Assembly: GCF_910592395.1 (NCBI RefSeq)
Contig: NC_088309.1
Location: 11,162,501 to 11,226,500 of the forward strand
Source of the DNA: Lineus longissimus
Taxonomy: Eukaryota; Nemertea; Pilidiophora; Heteronemertea; Lineidae
Reading direction: 5' to 3'
DNA length: 64,000 nt
Made by a program: the position numbers and the translations under genes. Below are positions 30,701-43,992 of the stretch, one piece after another. Every line of letters starts with the position of its first letter. The stretch's first letter is position 1. The notes under the pieces were generated by a model that had not been told where the DNA came from, did no database searches, and was given only the letters and a program-made list of their open reading frames with translations.

Positions 30701-33700
30701 CCTTGATAGAGAGGTGTCCGCTAAGACAGGTTCCACTGTCATAGTATTTAAACAGTCACAGTTGGAGCTTTACTTCATCGTCTTCCTGCCAACTAGGATG
30801 TTGACAGACCTTGAATTTTTAAAACCAATACTAACAGTCCATTCATTAATTTGAAGCCAAGTCTATACCAATACTCTGTGCCGTTATCAACATTTCAAAG
30901 TTCCCCACTTTCCACCTTCCCCAACAGTGGCCGATCATAAAAAATCACAGCCACATCTTCTTCTTCTTAGAATCAAACGGCAAATCAGACGTCTTCTACA
31001 ATTTCAGATGTACGATGTCGGAAAGTCGGATAATTTTTAGTGAAGCGTCTCATCCTCACTTGGTGCTAGAATCAACTAGACTTTTAGCAGTTTCCCTCTC
31101 GGCAGAGCAAGAACAGATTATTAATAAGGTAAGGTAAAAAATGAAAAGAAAAGTTACTGGACCATAGAGAGTCTACCTGCATTCAACACCATGGACATGG
31201 AAGGGTTATTTTTTAGTGAATTGTGCGGGAATAAGTATTAACCGTGCACTCTTATCAAAATCATACCAATAAACTTCTTAGATTCAACACCAGACTGAAG
31301 TGTTTTTATCCGTCAAATTATATTGGGTCAGGTTTGATTGTGACCATGAGACACGATGCTGTACTTGATCAAACGAGCGTTACTTCAACACTTTCGTTCA
31401 GATACAGTGGAACCCCTCTATTATGGACACCCTAGGGACTGACTAGTGCTGTCCTTAATAGAGAGGTGGCCTTATTAGAGAGGTCAATTTGAATGGAAAC
31501 AACCAATTTGGGACCAAAACTAGTGTCCTTAATAGAAAGGGTGTCCTTAATAGAGAGGTGTCCGCTAAAGGGAGGTTCTACTATATATTCTGTCAAAATT
31601 TGACTGTGTTTTTGACACTCCTTCTCATCCTCTATCTTTAGATGATGATTCATGACTCAGCTAGTCTAGCAGATCAAGTTTGCTGCCTGAATTCATGGGA
31701 CAGGTGCGCGATACCAGTTCATACTCTAGAAGTTGGTCTAAAACATCGACAACTGGATACTGTGGCATTCTTCCTCAAAACCAGAGAAAGCGGTATAAAA
31801 TCTTTTCTTCTGCCATATAAGGTGTTAGCTCGTCATGGCACAGGCATCGATGTGTCCGGCATCTTGGTATACCACCAACACACCTCAGTCTGTGCGGTGA
31901 TGTTGTTTCGCCAGACTATTATAGGGTATTGGCATGCCAACAGGTGGCACTGATTTTCACTATGGCATGCATGAAGATGACGTTAAAACACAGAAAAATT
32001 GACGTCCATAAAGTTGGATGGGCAGGAAGTTTGGAAATCGACGACAAAAAAGGGCAGGTGAACTGAGAAAAATTGCAAGGTGAGCACCTTCTGTGATAGA
32101 AAATGCATTGGCTGCCGTAGAAAAACAAAGCCAGGTAGCTCTTTTAGAGTGGCAGACCGATGTGCCTTTCTATTTTAATCAAGCAGAATTACTAAAAGCT
32201 CATCTCTCGATTGATATAATCAATAATTCCAATCCAGCTTTTTCAAGAACTTCCAACACCGAGCTGACGTCTGCTGATCCACCCTGGACTGACCTTGATC
32301 TTCTCCAGCTGACCTCCTCAATCACCTTGTTGACAACCAGCATACAGGAAAACATCCACGACCATGGCTCAAAACAGTTCGCTGAACAGTTGCTACACAT
32401 TACCTTGAATCACCTTCATAAGCTCCTACAAAGTGTCACTACCCTCCTTCCCAAGGATCATCAAAGTCAAACCCGCCTTGAAGGAGAGAAGTTCGAGGCT
32501 ATCACATCGCTCGTTGCTAAACTCAGTGCCTCAATTTTACACTTGAGGAAATTCCTGAAACACCCTCATCTTGACTCTACCAAGTTTGTTACGGTGGAAA
32601 AGGTTGACCGAGCAAAAAGTGAACCCGGACATCAGAAGGTCATCGTTTGGAAGTCGTCCTCACCCAAGGTATGTTTCAGACTGACTCTTCAAAAGCTGAA
32701 AAATTGCACTAATGTTGTGGCGAAAAACATTGTCTAATTAGCACAAGTCTGAAAATGCTAACAGTCTTGAACCTCTCCATGTACCATTTCTATGTAGTTC
32801 GTTCCATAGTCTGTCCATTTTGAGCAGGAAACTTTTGTCACTGCATGCCTCCATTTAGTATGTATGAATCTTCAGGACGTATTTTTGACGTCCTTGGACA
32901 TGAGCAATCACTTGAGGTTGTAGGATGCATAGCCTTCAGCCATTTCATTTGGCAGATAGCATTGGTAAAGACACCTCAATTGTGTGAGCTTTCATTGCTT
33001 ATATTTTCTCTGATTTCAGGACATAGTTGAAGATGCCCTGCTCACTAATTGCCTTCCTATAGCCCAGGCATTCCTGTGGAAACATCACGGCCAGGAGTTC
33101 GCATCAAAAGATTACTTCACCAGTGTTGGCCTCTGCTCAGTCACCAAACATCTCCAGCAGGAAAACTTGTCTAAGGCCTGTAAGATCTTGGCTAATTTGG
33201 TGAGTGCTCTCCCCAAGAAAATGCAGCTTAGGCACTTCATGACTGCACGATGAGGTGTCATTGTGATGTGCCACTGGACGAATGAGTCCATATTGAGACG
33301 TGTTTACTCGTTCAGAGTAAAACATTGAAGCAAAGAGAACCAAGCTTTTATCATTAGAATTCACTCTCAGACATATTAAACTGTCTTTAGCCAGTCTGTA
33401 CATTTCGACGTTTTAGAGCCTGTCAATTCTCCTTCTCCAGGGCTTTGTTGTGAATGGTAAACTAAAGGATATCTGCCGACACACTTCAGATAAAGACCTG
33501 AGGTCATATTTGGTCAGTGTATTGACAAGCCAGTCGACATGGACACAAGAGGAGAGCACGATGGTTGACTATCTGACTGAAGTTGAAGCAGTCTATGGGA
33601 CAGAATCAGTATCTCCGCAAAGGTATGCTTTCTGAAACATTTCAAGTGGGACTAAAGGCAGATGCTATTTTGATAGAGGGGTCTAAATAAAGTCATTTTT

Positions 33701-36082
33701 TACCCACCAGTAGACCTCAATAAAAGGGCTGAATTGGCATTTTATTGGTAACTGCAGTTTGCAAGATTGTAAAAAAACCAATTAGCTAATGTTGCTGTTT
33801 ATCATCTTTACTGTTTTCACTTCCTACATCATTTCATGTTTTGTGACTTATCATTGTCAGTATAATCACTCTTATTTCCAGCTTCATGGAAGACCCATTG
33901 AATCTGAAGACCATCTTGGATGAGTCTGGTGTTGCCCCGTTCATTCCGCTACCCGAGGCTGGGGAAACAATTAGACCTGTCCCCATCCTGTTGGAATGGA
34001 CTCGGCACTGGGACAAGGAGACAGTCAACAGGATCATTCTTGATAAGACACTTCCCTTTGGGGGTGAGTGGTACACATAGTCTCAATCTACAGTGGAACC
34101 TCTCTCATAGTAGTAGAAATGAAAGCCTAGCAATGAAGCCTAAAATATCAAATACTCAGTCAACGTAAGCCTCAATTTAGCAAAACAGTGCATTTAAAAG
34201 ATATGTTAAAGCAAGGCTAGAATTTTACACAATTTTATCATTAATTTCCTTTGCTTTGCCCAGTCAGGTCCTCAATAATTCCTATTTTCCATTTGGCCTG
34301 ACCTAACATAAATTGCATTCTAGATATCAGCCAATGTCAAACCGTCAGCAAGGAAACAGTCTGGAAATACCTGGCAACTTACAATCGACAGAATGAGTTG
34401 ATGAACTGGGTCAGAGCTGCATTCCCTCTCACGGATGAAGCCTCATCTGATCCTGGGTGGCCATATTGTTTACCCGTAACCATGGAGATGATTGATTGCT
34501 TGGAAGAGTGTTCGGAGTTTGTGAGGGAGAATATTTTGGATGAATTGGCGAGGTAACACAAACTTTTATCTCCTGCTGTTTTTTCTCATAAAATACACCG
34601 CAGATAGGGATTTGTGGTGTTTTTATTTGCGGGCGGACTGCGCTTTAACGCTGGCATGGCACACAAGTGGGAAAACGGCGCGGGAAACAGCTATACATCT
34701 TGTAGTGGGGTGTCATCAGAACCCAGTCTAATTTATCGCGTGTAAGTTCCGGCCTCATGTGCAATACCAGTATGATTCCCTTGATTATCATGGTAATCTA
34801 TCATTTAAGCATTTAAGCATTTTCTAATTTGTTCAGAAAATGGTTCTTGGGTTGCGTGCGTACGCAAGACTATATACCCCCTCCCCCCCTCCCCCCTCAG
34901 TGCCTACGTGCCTAATGGATGCTCCCTAAGACCTTTGAATATAACATCAAATTGAGATTCCTCGCACCTGCTGCCCATGCCAAGGCAAGCAGGGGAACCA
35001 ATCCAAGGCCATGGGGAAACTTGAGTATCTCTTTTTTGAACTACCCCACTTTGCTTAAAGACAGCATCAGTTCTCCCAATTGGCACCCGACTGTAGTTGT
35101 ACCCTATCAAACACTCACTGCCACAGTAGAAGAAGACAGATTTTATCAAATGATACCATTTCTAACTCAGGAGAGGTGTGTTCTGCAACGATGAACTCCA
35201 CGACTTCAACAAGATGTTACGGCGGCTGAAACAGGTCCAAAGCATCATGAAAGTCGATGGCCCCATGAAGTCCAAACACTCCCGGGTCTCCATTGATGAC
35301 TACCACGGAAACACCATAGAGTATCTGGTCGGGAATGAACTGATCCCAGCTCTGTACCTTTATTTGGACTTTTATGGGTAAGCCATGTGATGTATTCTAT
35401 TCACTTTGCCGGCGCTCCTAATGATATAGGCCTAACATTTGGAAGTTTTGTGCTATATACAGTAGAACCTCCCTATTACGGACACCGTCTGTACTGACAA
35501 GTGCTGTCCTTAATAGCAAGGTGTTCTTATTTGAGAGATCAAATTGAATGGAAACAACCAATTTGGGACCAAACCTAGTGTCCTTAATTGAGAGGTTGTC
35601 CTCAATAGAGAGGTGTCCGCTAAGGGAGGTTCTACTGTACCAGTCTGCAAAGGTTTTTTTGTGGTTTTATATGTTATCAGGTGTTCACACTAAAAGACTT
35701 CTTGCAACTACCTTTGCATCACCTATGTATATTTCATCACTTTGCTGTTCATTTCTTTAGATAGAGCAACAGCACTAAATAGTCCTGTCATTGCAATGAT
35801 TACATTGTGATTAAAGTCTTTCTAAATTTTAGCATTGATAAAGATCAAGTGGAACATCTTCTCTCTTCAAACAACTTCAATATTCCTTGGGTCCAGATGA
35901 TGTTGAGATTCAGAGATTTAGCCAGGGGTTCAACCGACTCCTCGAAGATGTTGGCTGCAAGTTCCGCAAATGCTGGCCTGATGACTGGTATGGCAGACGT
36001 CAATGTCCATGAGATGATCAAACAGGGACTGTTCATTCCTGCCCTTGCCACCTTATTCTACCAGCCGATCGACTTGAGAAAG
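27748..36082 (+). CDS. SPG11: spatacsin exons 1-13 (N-terminal half)
   Basis: Exons: 27748-27944, 28583-28767, 29216-29431, 29875-30505, 31008-31128, 31642-31792, 32100-32668, 33020-33199, 33441-33622, 33882-34063, 34324-34552, 35171-35377, 35833-36082. All junctions were checked for phase. For exon 5 the acceptor at 31007 (acaatttcag) keeps frame, while an upstream ttcttag at 30970 would introduce a stop. Exon 6 ends at 31792 (gtataa donor), which joins in phase with exon 7. Exon 12 joins as LARRGVFCNDELHDF, closely following vertebrate spatacsin. Confidence 0.88.
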
Positions 36083-39000
36083 GTGAGAATTGATGATGAC
36101 AATAGACAGGCTTGGTTTATGAATTGTTGTATAGTAATTGTAAAACCTTTCTTATGAGTAGCACTGTAATGTGTAATTCTTGGAATTAAGCGTGCGGGAT
36201 TATTGGAATTGGGTTCAGATAAGATACTGGTGGATAATCGTGGAAAATTCCCACGGTCAACTTATAATCCTCCATTCTCCCCAGCGTGATCAATTACGTG
36301 ATCAATTACGTCAGCATTGATGCGGCTCCTCATTGGATGGAGACGCATCAGCGTTGCCCCCTGATTGGTGCAGACAAAGCTGCACGTGGATACAAAACAA
36401 CTGTCTGCATGCTCTCGGCAGAGAGAGAGAGAGAGAGTTAGTTATCAGAGTGATTACAGTTATTCCAGTCTCCCGAGTATTTCTAGTCACGTGCACGAAT
36501 CGTCATCCCGACGAACTATTTTATCAATTATGACTTTGGTGTGTTAAATCTTGTGAAGCAGTTTTAGAATAAAGGATCGGGACGTTAGAAGGCAAATTCA
36601 GGACTTCTTACTTTTGTAACCTGTGGAAATACAACAGAATAGCCAAATTTGTAATCGAAACTTTATGATTTGATGCGTGACGCAAACACTGTCACTGTGA
36701 CCTAGGGCAAGTTACTCTCTTCTTTGAATCCGATGTCAAAGTTAGACTCTTGTTTGTTGTGCCGATGCCAGTACCAGGCCAAGCAAAACACTACATCTGC
36801 AATCTATTAGATGAGAAATACAGTGGAACCTCCCTTAGCCAACACCTCTTAATGAAGGACACTAGTTTTGGTTCCAAATTGGTTGTTTCCATTCAATTTG
36901 ACCTCTCTAGTCAGGACACCTCTCTATCAAGGACAGCACTTTTCAATCCCAAGGGTGTCCTTAATAGAGAGGTTCTACTGTACATGTTGCTTGCGATGAA
37001 CACTATCCTCAGCCTGACAATGAATCTCTATGCAAATAGCCGTAACAACTGTGGCGATATACAACAAAGTGATGCCCGACACAAGAATGTAGAAGAACTA
37101 CAGTAGAACCTCTCTATTAAGGACACTCTTTGGACTGACAAGTGCTGTCCTTAATAGAGAGGTGTCCTGATTAGAGAGGTCAAATTGAATGTAAACAACC
37201 GATTTGGGACCAAACGTAGTGTCCTTGTGTTCTTAATAGAGAGGTGTCCATTAAGGGAGGTTCCACTGTATAAGGTAGTGACAAGAGGCAATGGTTCCAA
37301 GAATGGATCTATTTTTCAGATTCTTACTGATGGAATCCAGCACGATATGCTCGGGAACCTAACAAGTGAGGACCTCAAAGAAGCCTGCGCTGGTTTCCCC
37401 AAGCTACAGGCTGCATTGTTTCCATCGGAGCTCTCATGTGGTATGATCGAACAGGATATCACGGTCTATAATCTATTACAGGTGAGTGATTTTAAGCCTC
37501 TCCAGATTAAACATCTTTGAAGGGTTACGCCTTTCGTAATTACTTGTGGTCCAGTTAAATAGAAATTCATTAATACACAATGCTGTAGTGCAGTTATTGT
37601 GAATACAAATTTGTTTAAACTTTGTATATTTGTATATCAGTCTACACAACGGCAAATTTATATTTAGTTGGTATGTATTTTTGCAATTGGACATTTTGAA
37701 ATTCAATTACAAATTCAATTGATTTTAGCGAACGGCGTTGGCCTTTAAAGTCAGAAGACATATGATCGCCATTGTTGCCGAAAATTTCATCAGAAATAAT
37801 GTTGTGACGTAAATGGCAATAATGAAAAACATGGTGATGATTTTTCTTCTTATCTTATTGTCCTGTAACTACTTTGCAAAGTCGTCTTCAAAATGTGACT
37901 TTTGTGGGCTGTGAAAACGTTGCCCCAAACTTCCTACAATGGTAGGCCTGGAAAAGCACAAATAATCCCCTTGTCGTATCAAATGGAAACACATTATTAA
38001 GCCCCTTTTCTTGTCCAAATAAGGTATGTAATTCGGTCCTTCTTTTTCCAGGGAAATGCGTCATTTGACCCGACTCATTTGTATGGATGGAAACAACTGA
38101 ACCCTGGTGCCAGCGAAGGTAACCTTTTCAAACAAGGCTTTGATTACACTCGCGGGAGGGGGGGGGTTATGGTGGCATAGATGCTAGTGTCCAGGACTCT
38201 GCACAGGGAGGTTCTTGGTTCAAAGCCCATCATTGGCAGTTAGTTCTTTCCTGTTTTCCCTCTCTATAAAGGACACTAGTTTTGATCCCAAACTGGTTGT
38301 TTCCATTCAATTTGACCTCTAATCAGGACACCTCTAATCAGGACACCTCTCTAATCAGGACACCTCTCTAATCAGAACACCTATGCTAGTGTCCAGGACT
38401 CTTCTTGGTTCAAAGCCCATCATTGGTAGTTAGTTCTTTCCTGTTTTCCCTCTCTATTAAGGACACTAGTTTTGGTCCCAAACTGGTTGCTTCCATTCAA
38501 TTTGACCTCTAATCAGGACACCTCTCTAATCAGAACACCTCTCTATTAAGGACACTTCTCTATTAAGGACAGCACTTCCCTCAGTCCTGAGGGTGTCCTT
38601 AATAGAGAGGTTCTACTGTACTTTATTTCAGTGGTGAACCTGCCGCATTTCGCCGACCCTGAGATGCAGGCCAAGTATAGTCACCATGAAGTACTGCAGC
38701 CTAGTTACTACTTAACGCACGGGAGACCATCATTTGCTTTCACCACGTTTATATCATCCCTTCTTGAGAACAGTAGCAAGACTCTAGGGAAAAAGAGGTA
38801 AAAGTCCATTGGCGAAAAATGCAGCCATTAATACCATGAAAGGTAACGTCAAATAACTACTGGGTCCGGTTGTTAGAAAGCATGTTAGCTCATATCATCA
38901 TGCTGACATGTTGCTATAGGTGCATTGATCATGCTGACATGTTGCTATAGGTGCATTGATCATGCTGACATGTTGCTATAGGTGCATTGATGTACATGAA

Positions 39001-42000
39001 ACAACATGTCAACATGATGTTATAAGCTGACATGCTTTCTAACAACCGGGCCCTGGATTGAAAAAAGAAACTAATAGAACGTTTCGAATAGCATCCGCCA
39101 TTCCTCATCAGCTGATCTACTGCTGTTGTTGTTGTCGTTGTTTGGTGCGGGAACTTTCGGAAGTATGTCTCGAGTGGGCGGGGTCCCAGGTGCGTGAAAG
39201 TTCCACTCGTCTTGATAACGACAACAGCAGTAGATCAGCTGACTAGGAATGGCGGATGCTATTCGAAACGTTCTGTAAGTTTCTTTCTCAATCCAGTAGT
39301 TATTTCCTTTCATGGAATTACTATGATACCTGGATGACTAATCTTCACAAGGCAGCCAAGAGTTGATAACAAAATACTTGATACAGTGCCTCATTACTGG
39401 CATGCTTCTATTCGCCCAATGACATTGACATTTAAGAAAGGGAAATGAACAGAAAGGACATTTTTACGAATTAGAGAACAACCATGCTGCGATACTTGAA
39501 TAAGTATTGCTAACGTGAGTGGTGCATTGAGAGGGCCTTGGAGCCGAATAAATCAAAAAAGCTTATCGTTTCCATACACAAGTGATGGCCTTTGACAACT
39601 TGTCAAGAAATCATCTATGTCCAATGTAACCCCTCTGGTGCTCACTGTAAAAATTTTCCATCACAAAGTGTAAGTTTTATGTCACAAGATACTGCAAACA
39701 GTTTAAAACATTGTTTTTACCGCAGAATTTCCCATGCAAGTATGAAGGCTCACATCCTGGCCATAAAGAACTTCACCAAACCAGTGATCAGTAGTTCCTG
39801 CGTGGCGTACATTGAAATGCTGGGGCGTGATGGCACCCTGCTGCGAGTCTGCCTGTACGCCGCATCAGCCATATATAGCTACAGGTTACGGGGGATGACA
39901 GGGACATTTGAAGAGCGGAAGGAGACGGAGCGGCTCCATGAGCAAGGAACGAGTAAGTTTGGGGTTCCGCCTTCTCTCGGTGTTAATTCTATTGAGCATT
40001 AGCTTTAATTGGTCCTCTGTTCTGAGTTAATTTTTAATTGGATTGTAGGTGTGATTGTTTCTGCCACTGACTATAGGAAGAGGACATGCTCCGAAGTTGG
40101 TATTTTCTGTCATCGTATGTTGATCAGGGAGTGTTTCCTGTGTGTACAAAGTAGGATACAGGAACTGTTGGAGTAGTCTTTTACATGTAAGAGGGCTCAG
40201 TCCCATGGACATTACAGTCCTACTTACAGTCTGGGGGCAGTATCCTCCTGTATCCATCTTGATCCTTATTTTGAACCACTGGCCTTTCTATTTTGAAATC
40301 ATATCCTCTTTACAGCTGATCTCCTGATGTCTGCATTGAGATGTAGGAAGAAATACTTTCCTGTTGTCCTTGAAGAACTTGAGCGAGCTACTCTGTATAT
40401 GATAGAACGAGACAGTCTCAAACAGTAAGTGAAATCTTTGCCAGTGAAAAATCTAAATACAACATAATGATATTATTCTGTATTACATGTATAGGAGTTC
40501 TGTCTTAGATCAGAATCAAGGATGCTGGTGTTGTGATGTAGTTCTGTCAAAAGCTTTTGCAAATGATGAATTTGTTTCAATTTCAGGTCATCATTTGAAG
40601 CAAGTCTGCGTTGGCAGCCTGTGCTACTCCTGTGCCGCCTTAGCAAGCTCCGCTACAGTACTCTCTACCTGCAGCAGTGTGCCAAGGTTGACAACTGGTT
40701 GCAGTTCATGGCATTTGCCCAGCTTCATCAGTATTCCAGTGATCAGGTAGGTGATAATACATCATGACATGAAGCAGCATTTATGAAGTGCTGTGCAGTA
40801 AAATGTGCAACAAAAGCATCTCTCATCTGGCCATGAAACCAGGGATCGCTGAGTTTGATGTTGAGTGCAGGTCGATTATCAATTCTTGTTGCAGGTCGCT
40901 GCGATTATCAATTCTTGTTGCAGGTCACTGTGATTATCAATTCTTGTTGCAGGTCGATTATCAATTCTTGTTGCAGGTCACTGTGATTATCATTATCAAT
41001 TCTTGTTGCAGGTCACTGTGATTATCAATTCTTGTTGCAGTTTGCTGCATTTATCAATTCTTGTTGCAGGTCACTGCGATTATCAATTCTTGTTGCAGGT
41101 CACTGTGATTATCAATTCTTGTTGCAGGTCGCTGTGATTATCAATTCTTGTTGCAGGTCGCTGCGATTATCAATTCTTGTTGCAGGTCGCTGTGATGCAT
41201 TACTGGCTGACTTTAATTGCAGTGTACTGCCCATTTGACTGATGTTTGTGAGGTATCTAACCTGTCCATTGTATTTAAGCTCTTTGAGATCCTGCACCTC
41301 TTCCCGAGTACCCAGCTCCAGGAACACCTGCACTATGTCATATCGAGTGCAAATGTCTCGTCTCGACTGTCACCGCAGCCCTCTACCAAGATTGACATGA
41401 GGAAGAGTTCATCGTTCATACAGCGCCATTCAGAACTAGTCACGAAAGTGCTAGGCGTCTCCAAGAGTAAAGAAAGGGGTAAGTTGTTACAGTGGAACCT
41501 CTCTTAGCGGACACCTCTCTATTAAGGACAGTAGTTTTAGTCCCAAATTGGTTATTTCTATTCAATTTGACCTCTCTAATCAGGACACCTCTCTATTAAG
41601 AGCACTTGTCAGTCCCAAGGGTGTCCTTAACAGAGAGGTTCTACTGAGTTTCATTCCTCTCAGCAATAAAAACTTGTGCAAATAAGGTCATCAACATGGT
41701 GGTACAGCAGCGATGTAAAAACTGGGCAAAAAGTGGGCAAAAAGTCATGCCAATGTCGATGTCTGTAGGTTAGTGATGTTAAAGGGGTACACCGTTCATA
41801 ATTACTTGTGATCCAATTAAATAGAATTTGTTGGAAATTGGGATTTATAGTACATGTATTTGTATATCTGTGTATACAAAGGCAATGCTAAAAATTATAT
41901 TCAGTATGTATTTACACAATTGAAAGTATTCAAATTCAATTACAAATTCAAAAATTTTAACGAATGGCGTAGGCCTTTTAACACTAGCACAGCCAATATT

Positions 42001-43956
42001 AATTTGATGAATGTCTCAGACAAGGCTTCCAGACAACACGTCACAGTCTCCCTCTGTACAGATTTGTTTACAGTATTTTTGTGTGCATGTAGATGCACAA
42101 TGTATCCTTTATCTTGTACTGACTGTTTTAGACCTGACCAGTGAAGAAGAAGACACGTCAAGCATGTCCACACCAGAACCAGTGGAGAGTGCCCGGACCT
42201 CCCCTGTGATCATCAACAGAGAAGCTGTTCCAGACAACCTGTTTGCTGTCCTATTTATCTGCCAAGCTACACTTGTGCCGTGGATTAGTCTCCTCAAACA
42301 CAGCCTAGTCTTGAAGAATCCTATCTTGGCAATTTTGGCTGCATGTTTCAAGGTATGTATATATATATATTTATTTATTAAAGTGTCACCATTACGTACA
42401 ATAATGCCAGCCTATGAAGGCTTACGAGACACTATAACATCATCAAACTCTTTTAAATCATGGCTGCTGCCTCTTCATTGACAACCATCCCGGCCCCACC
42501 GATTTATTCCCAACTTGACTCTCCCAAGCCCAAACACTGCTGACCCACCCAAGAACCGACCCCGAGCCCCCAGCTCAGAATCGGTCTTCCAGTACAGGTA
42601 CACCTATGATGCAATGTTGTAAATTGAGATGGAAGTCTGGCATCACTACACTTTAGACTGGCCAAGTACCTTGATGCATTGAACCCCAAGCATCTGCATG
42701 TACAATTACAAAATATGTCGATCTGTGTGCCAGTCCCACTTGTTAGGCCTATCATAGTTCAGCAAACAATCCAAGGCATTTTAAAAGCAAAGCACTGAAG
42801 CACAAGAGGATGGTCTAGGCACAGAGACCAAAAATGTTTTAAAAATATGTATCACCTCTTTGCTGGTGGCCCAGAATTATTTTCCTTCACACAAAGGATA
42901 CACAATAGAATTCTATTGTGCAAGGGAAAACCTTTCTGGGCCACCCTGTAGAATGCATTGTTTGAAACCCAGCATACTCCACTCCACTGCATTCTTGAAA
43001 TCCTTTGGTACCCAGGGTGATGCACTGGAGATTCTTCAGGGCAAGTCTCTGTCAAAAACCACAGTAGGTGTGCTAGAGGAAAGGTTCTAACTTCAAAGCT
43101 ATTCTTTCCCTTCTTCTGCTAGGAATGCAACCTTCTTGATGCCCTGACGACGTGGCTGATTTGTTCAGCTGACGATGAGACGTATGAATCGTACATCAAG
43201 GGCGAGAAGACATCGTGGACACTTTCAGAACTTCAGGAATTGATCACCACTCTGTTACATAAGAGACACGTCACGAGTCTTGCCAAGGGTTTCTCTATAT
43301 TTCAAAAGGTGGGGCTCATGCATCTACTTGTGTGCTTTGTTCAAGTATGAGAGGAAAATATTGCTCTCTTGATAAAAACAACTTAAGAGCAACCTCCACT
43401 ACATGTGACAATCTGAATGTTTTAATTTAAGCACTTACATGTACATGTACATGTATATGAAATATTAAAGAGATTTTTTGATATTTTTTACAGGGTTCAA
43501 TATTGGTGCCATTGCTGATGTTCTGCAAGTTTGTGTGCCACAGAGATTTCCAGAATGCCAAAAAATGTCTAATCGGTTTCAAAGAGTGCATTCTACAAAG
43601 CAAGGAGATGGTGAGTATCTGACACTTTTAGGTCCGACACTTATAGGTTATTCAGAGTTTGGAATTAAAGAGTGTCTCGAGAGCCAAATCTGGCCGGCCC
43701 TTTAATTAGGGGCGACGCCAAAATAAACAAGCTTTACTTTGACTGTGAGAGGCATTTTACTCTCTCTCTCTATTTCTAGGTGCACTCCACGGTCCTCACT
43801 CCATCCAGTATTGGTAGCCTTGAATGGGAGCTGAGCACGTCACGACTCATCATACTTGAGCTTCTGAAGACAACCACATCCACAACAGATATTTCCTGGG
43901 TGCTAACAGCCTTACATGATACCAGTGTTATTCTTTCCCTCAAGATTGACCGTAAG

Positions 43957-43992
<36 letters not shown>

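Noticed and set aside
34919-35170. ORFs on both strands before spatacsin exon 12
   Set aside because: Intronic sequence, probably repeat-derived; the spatacsin frame enters only at 35171.
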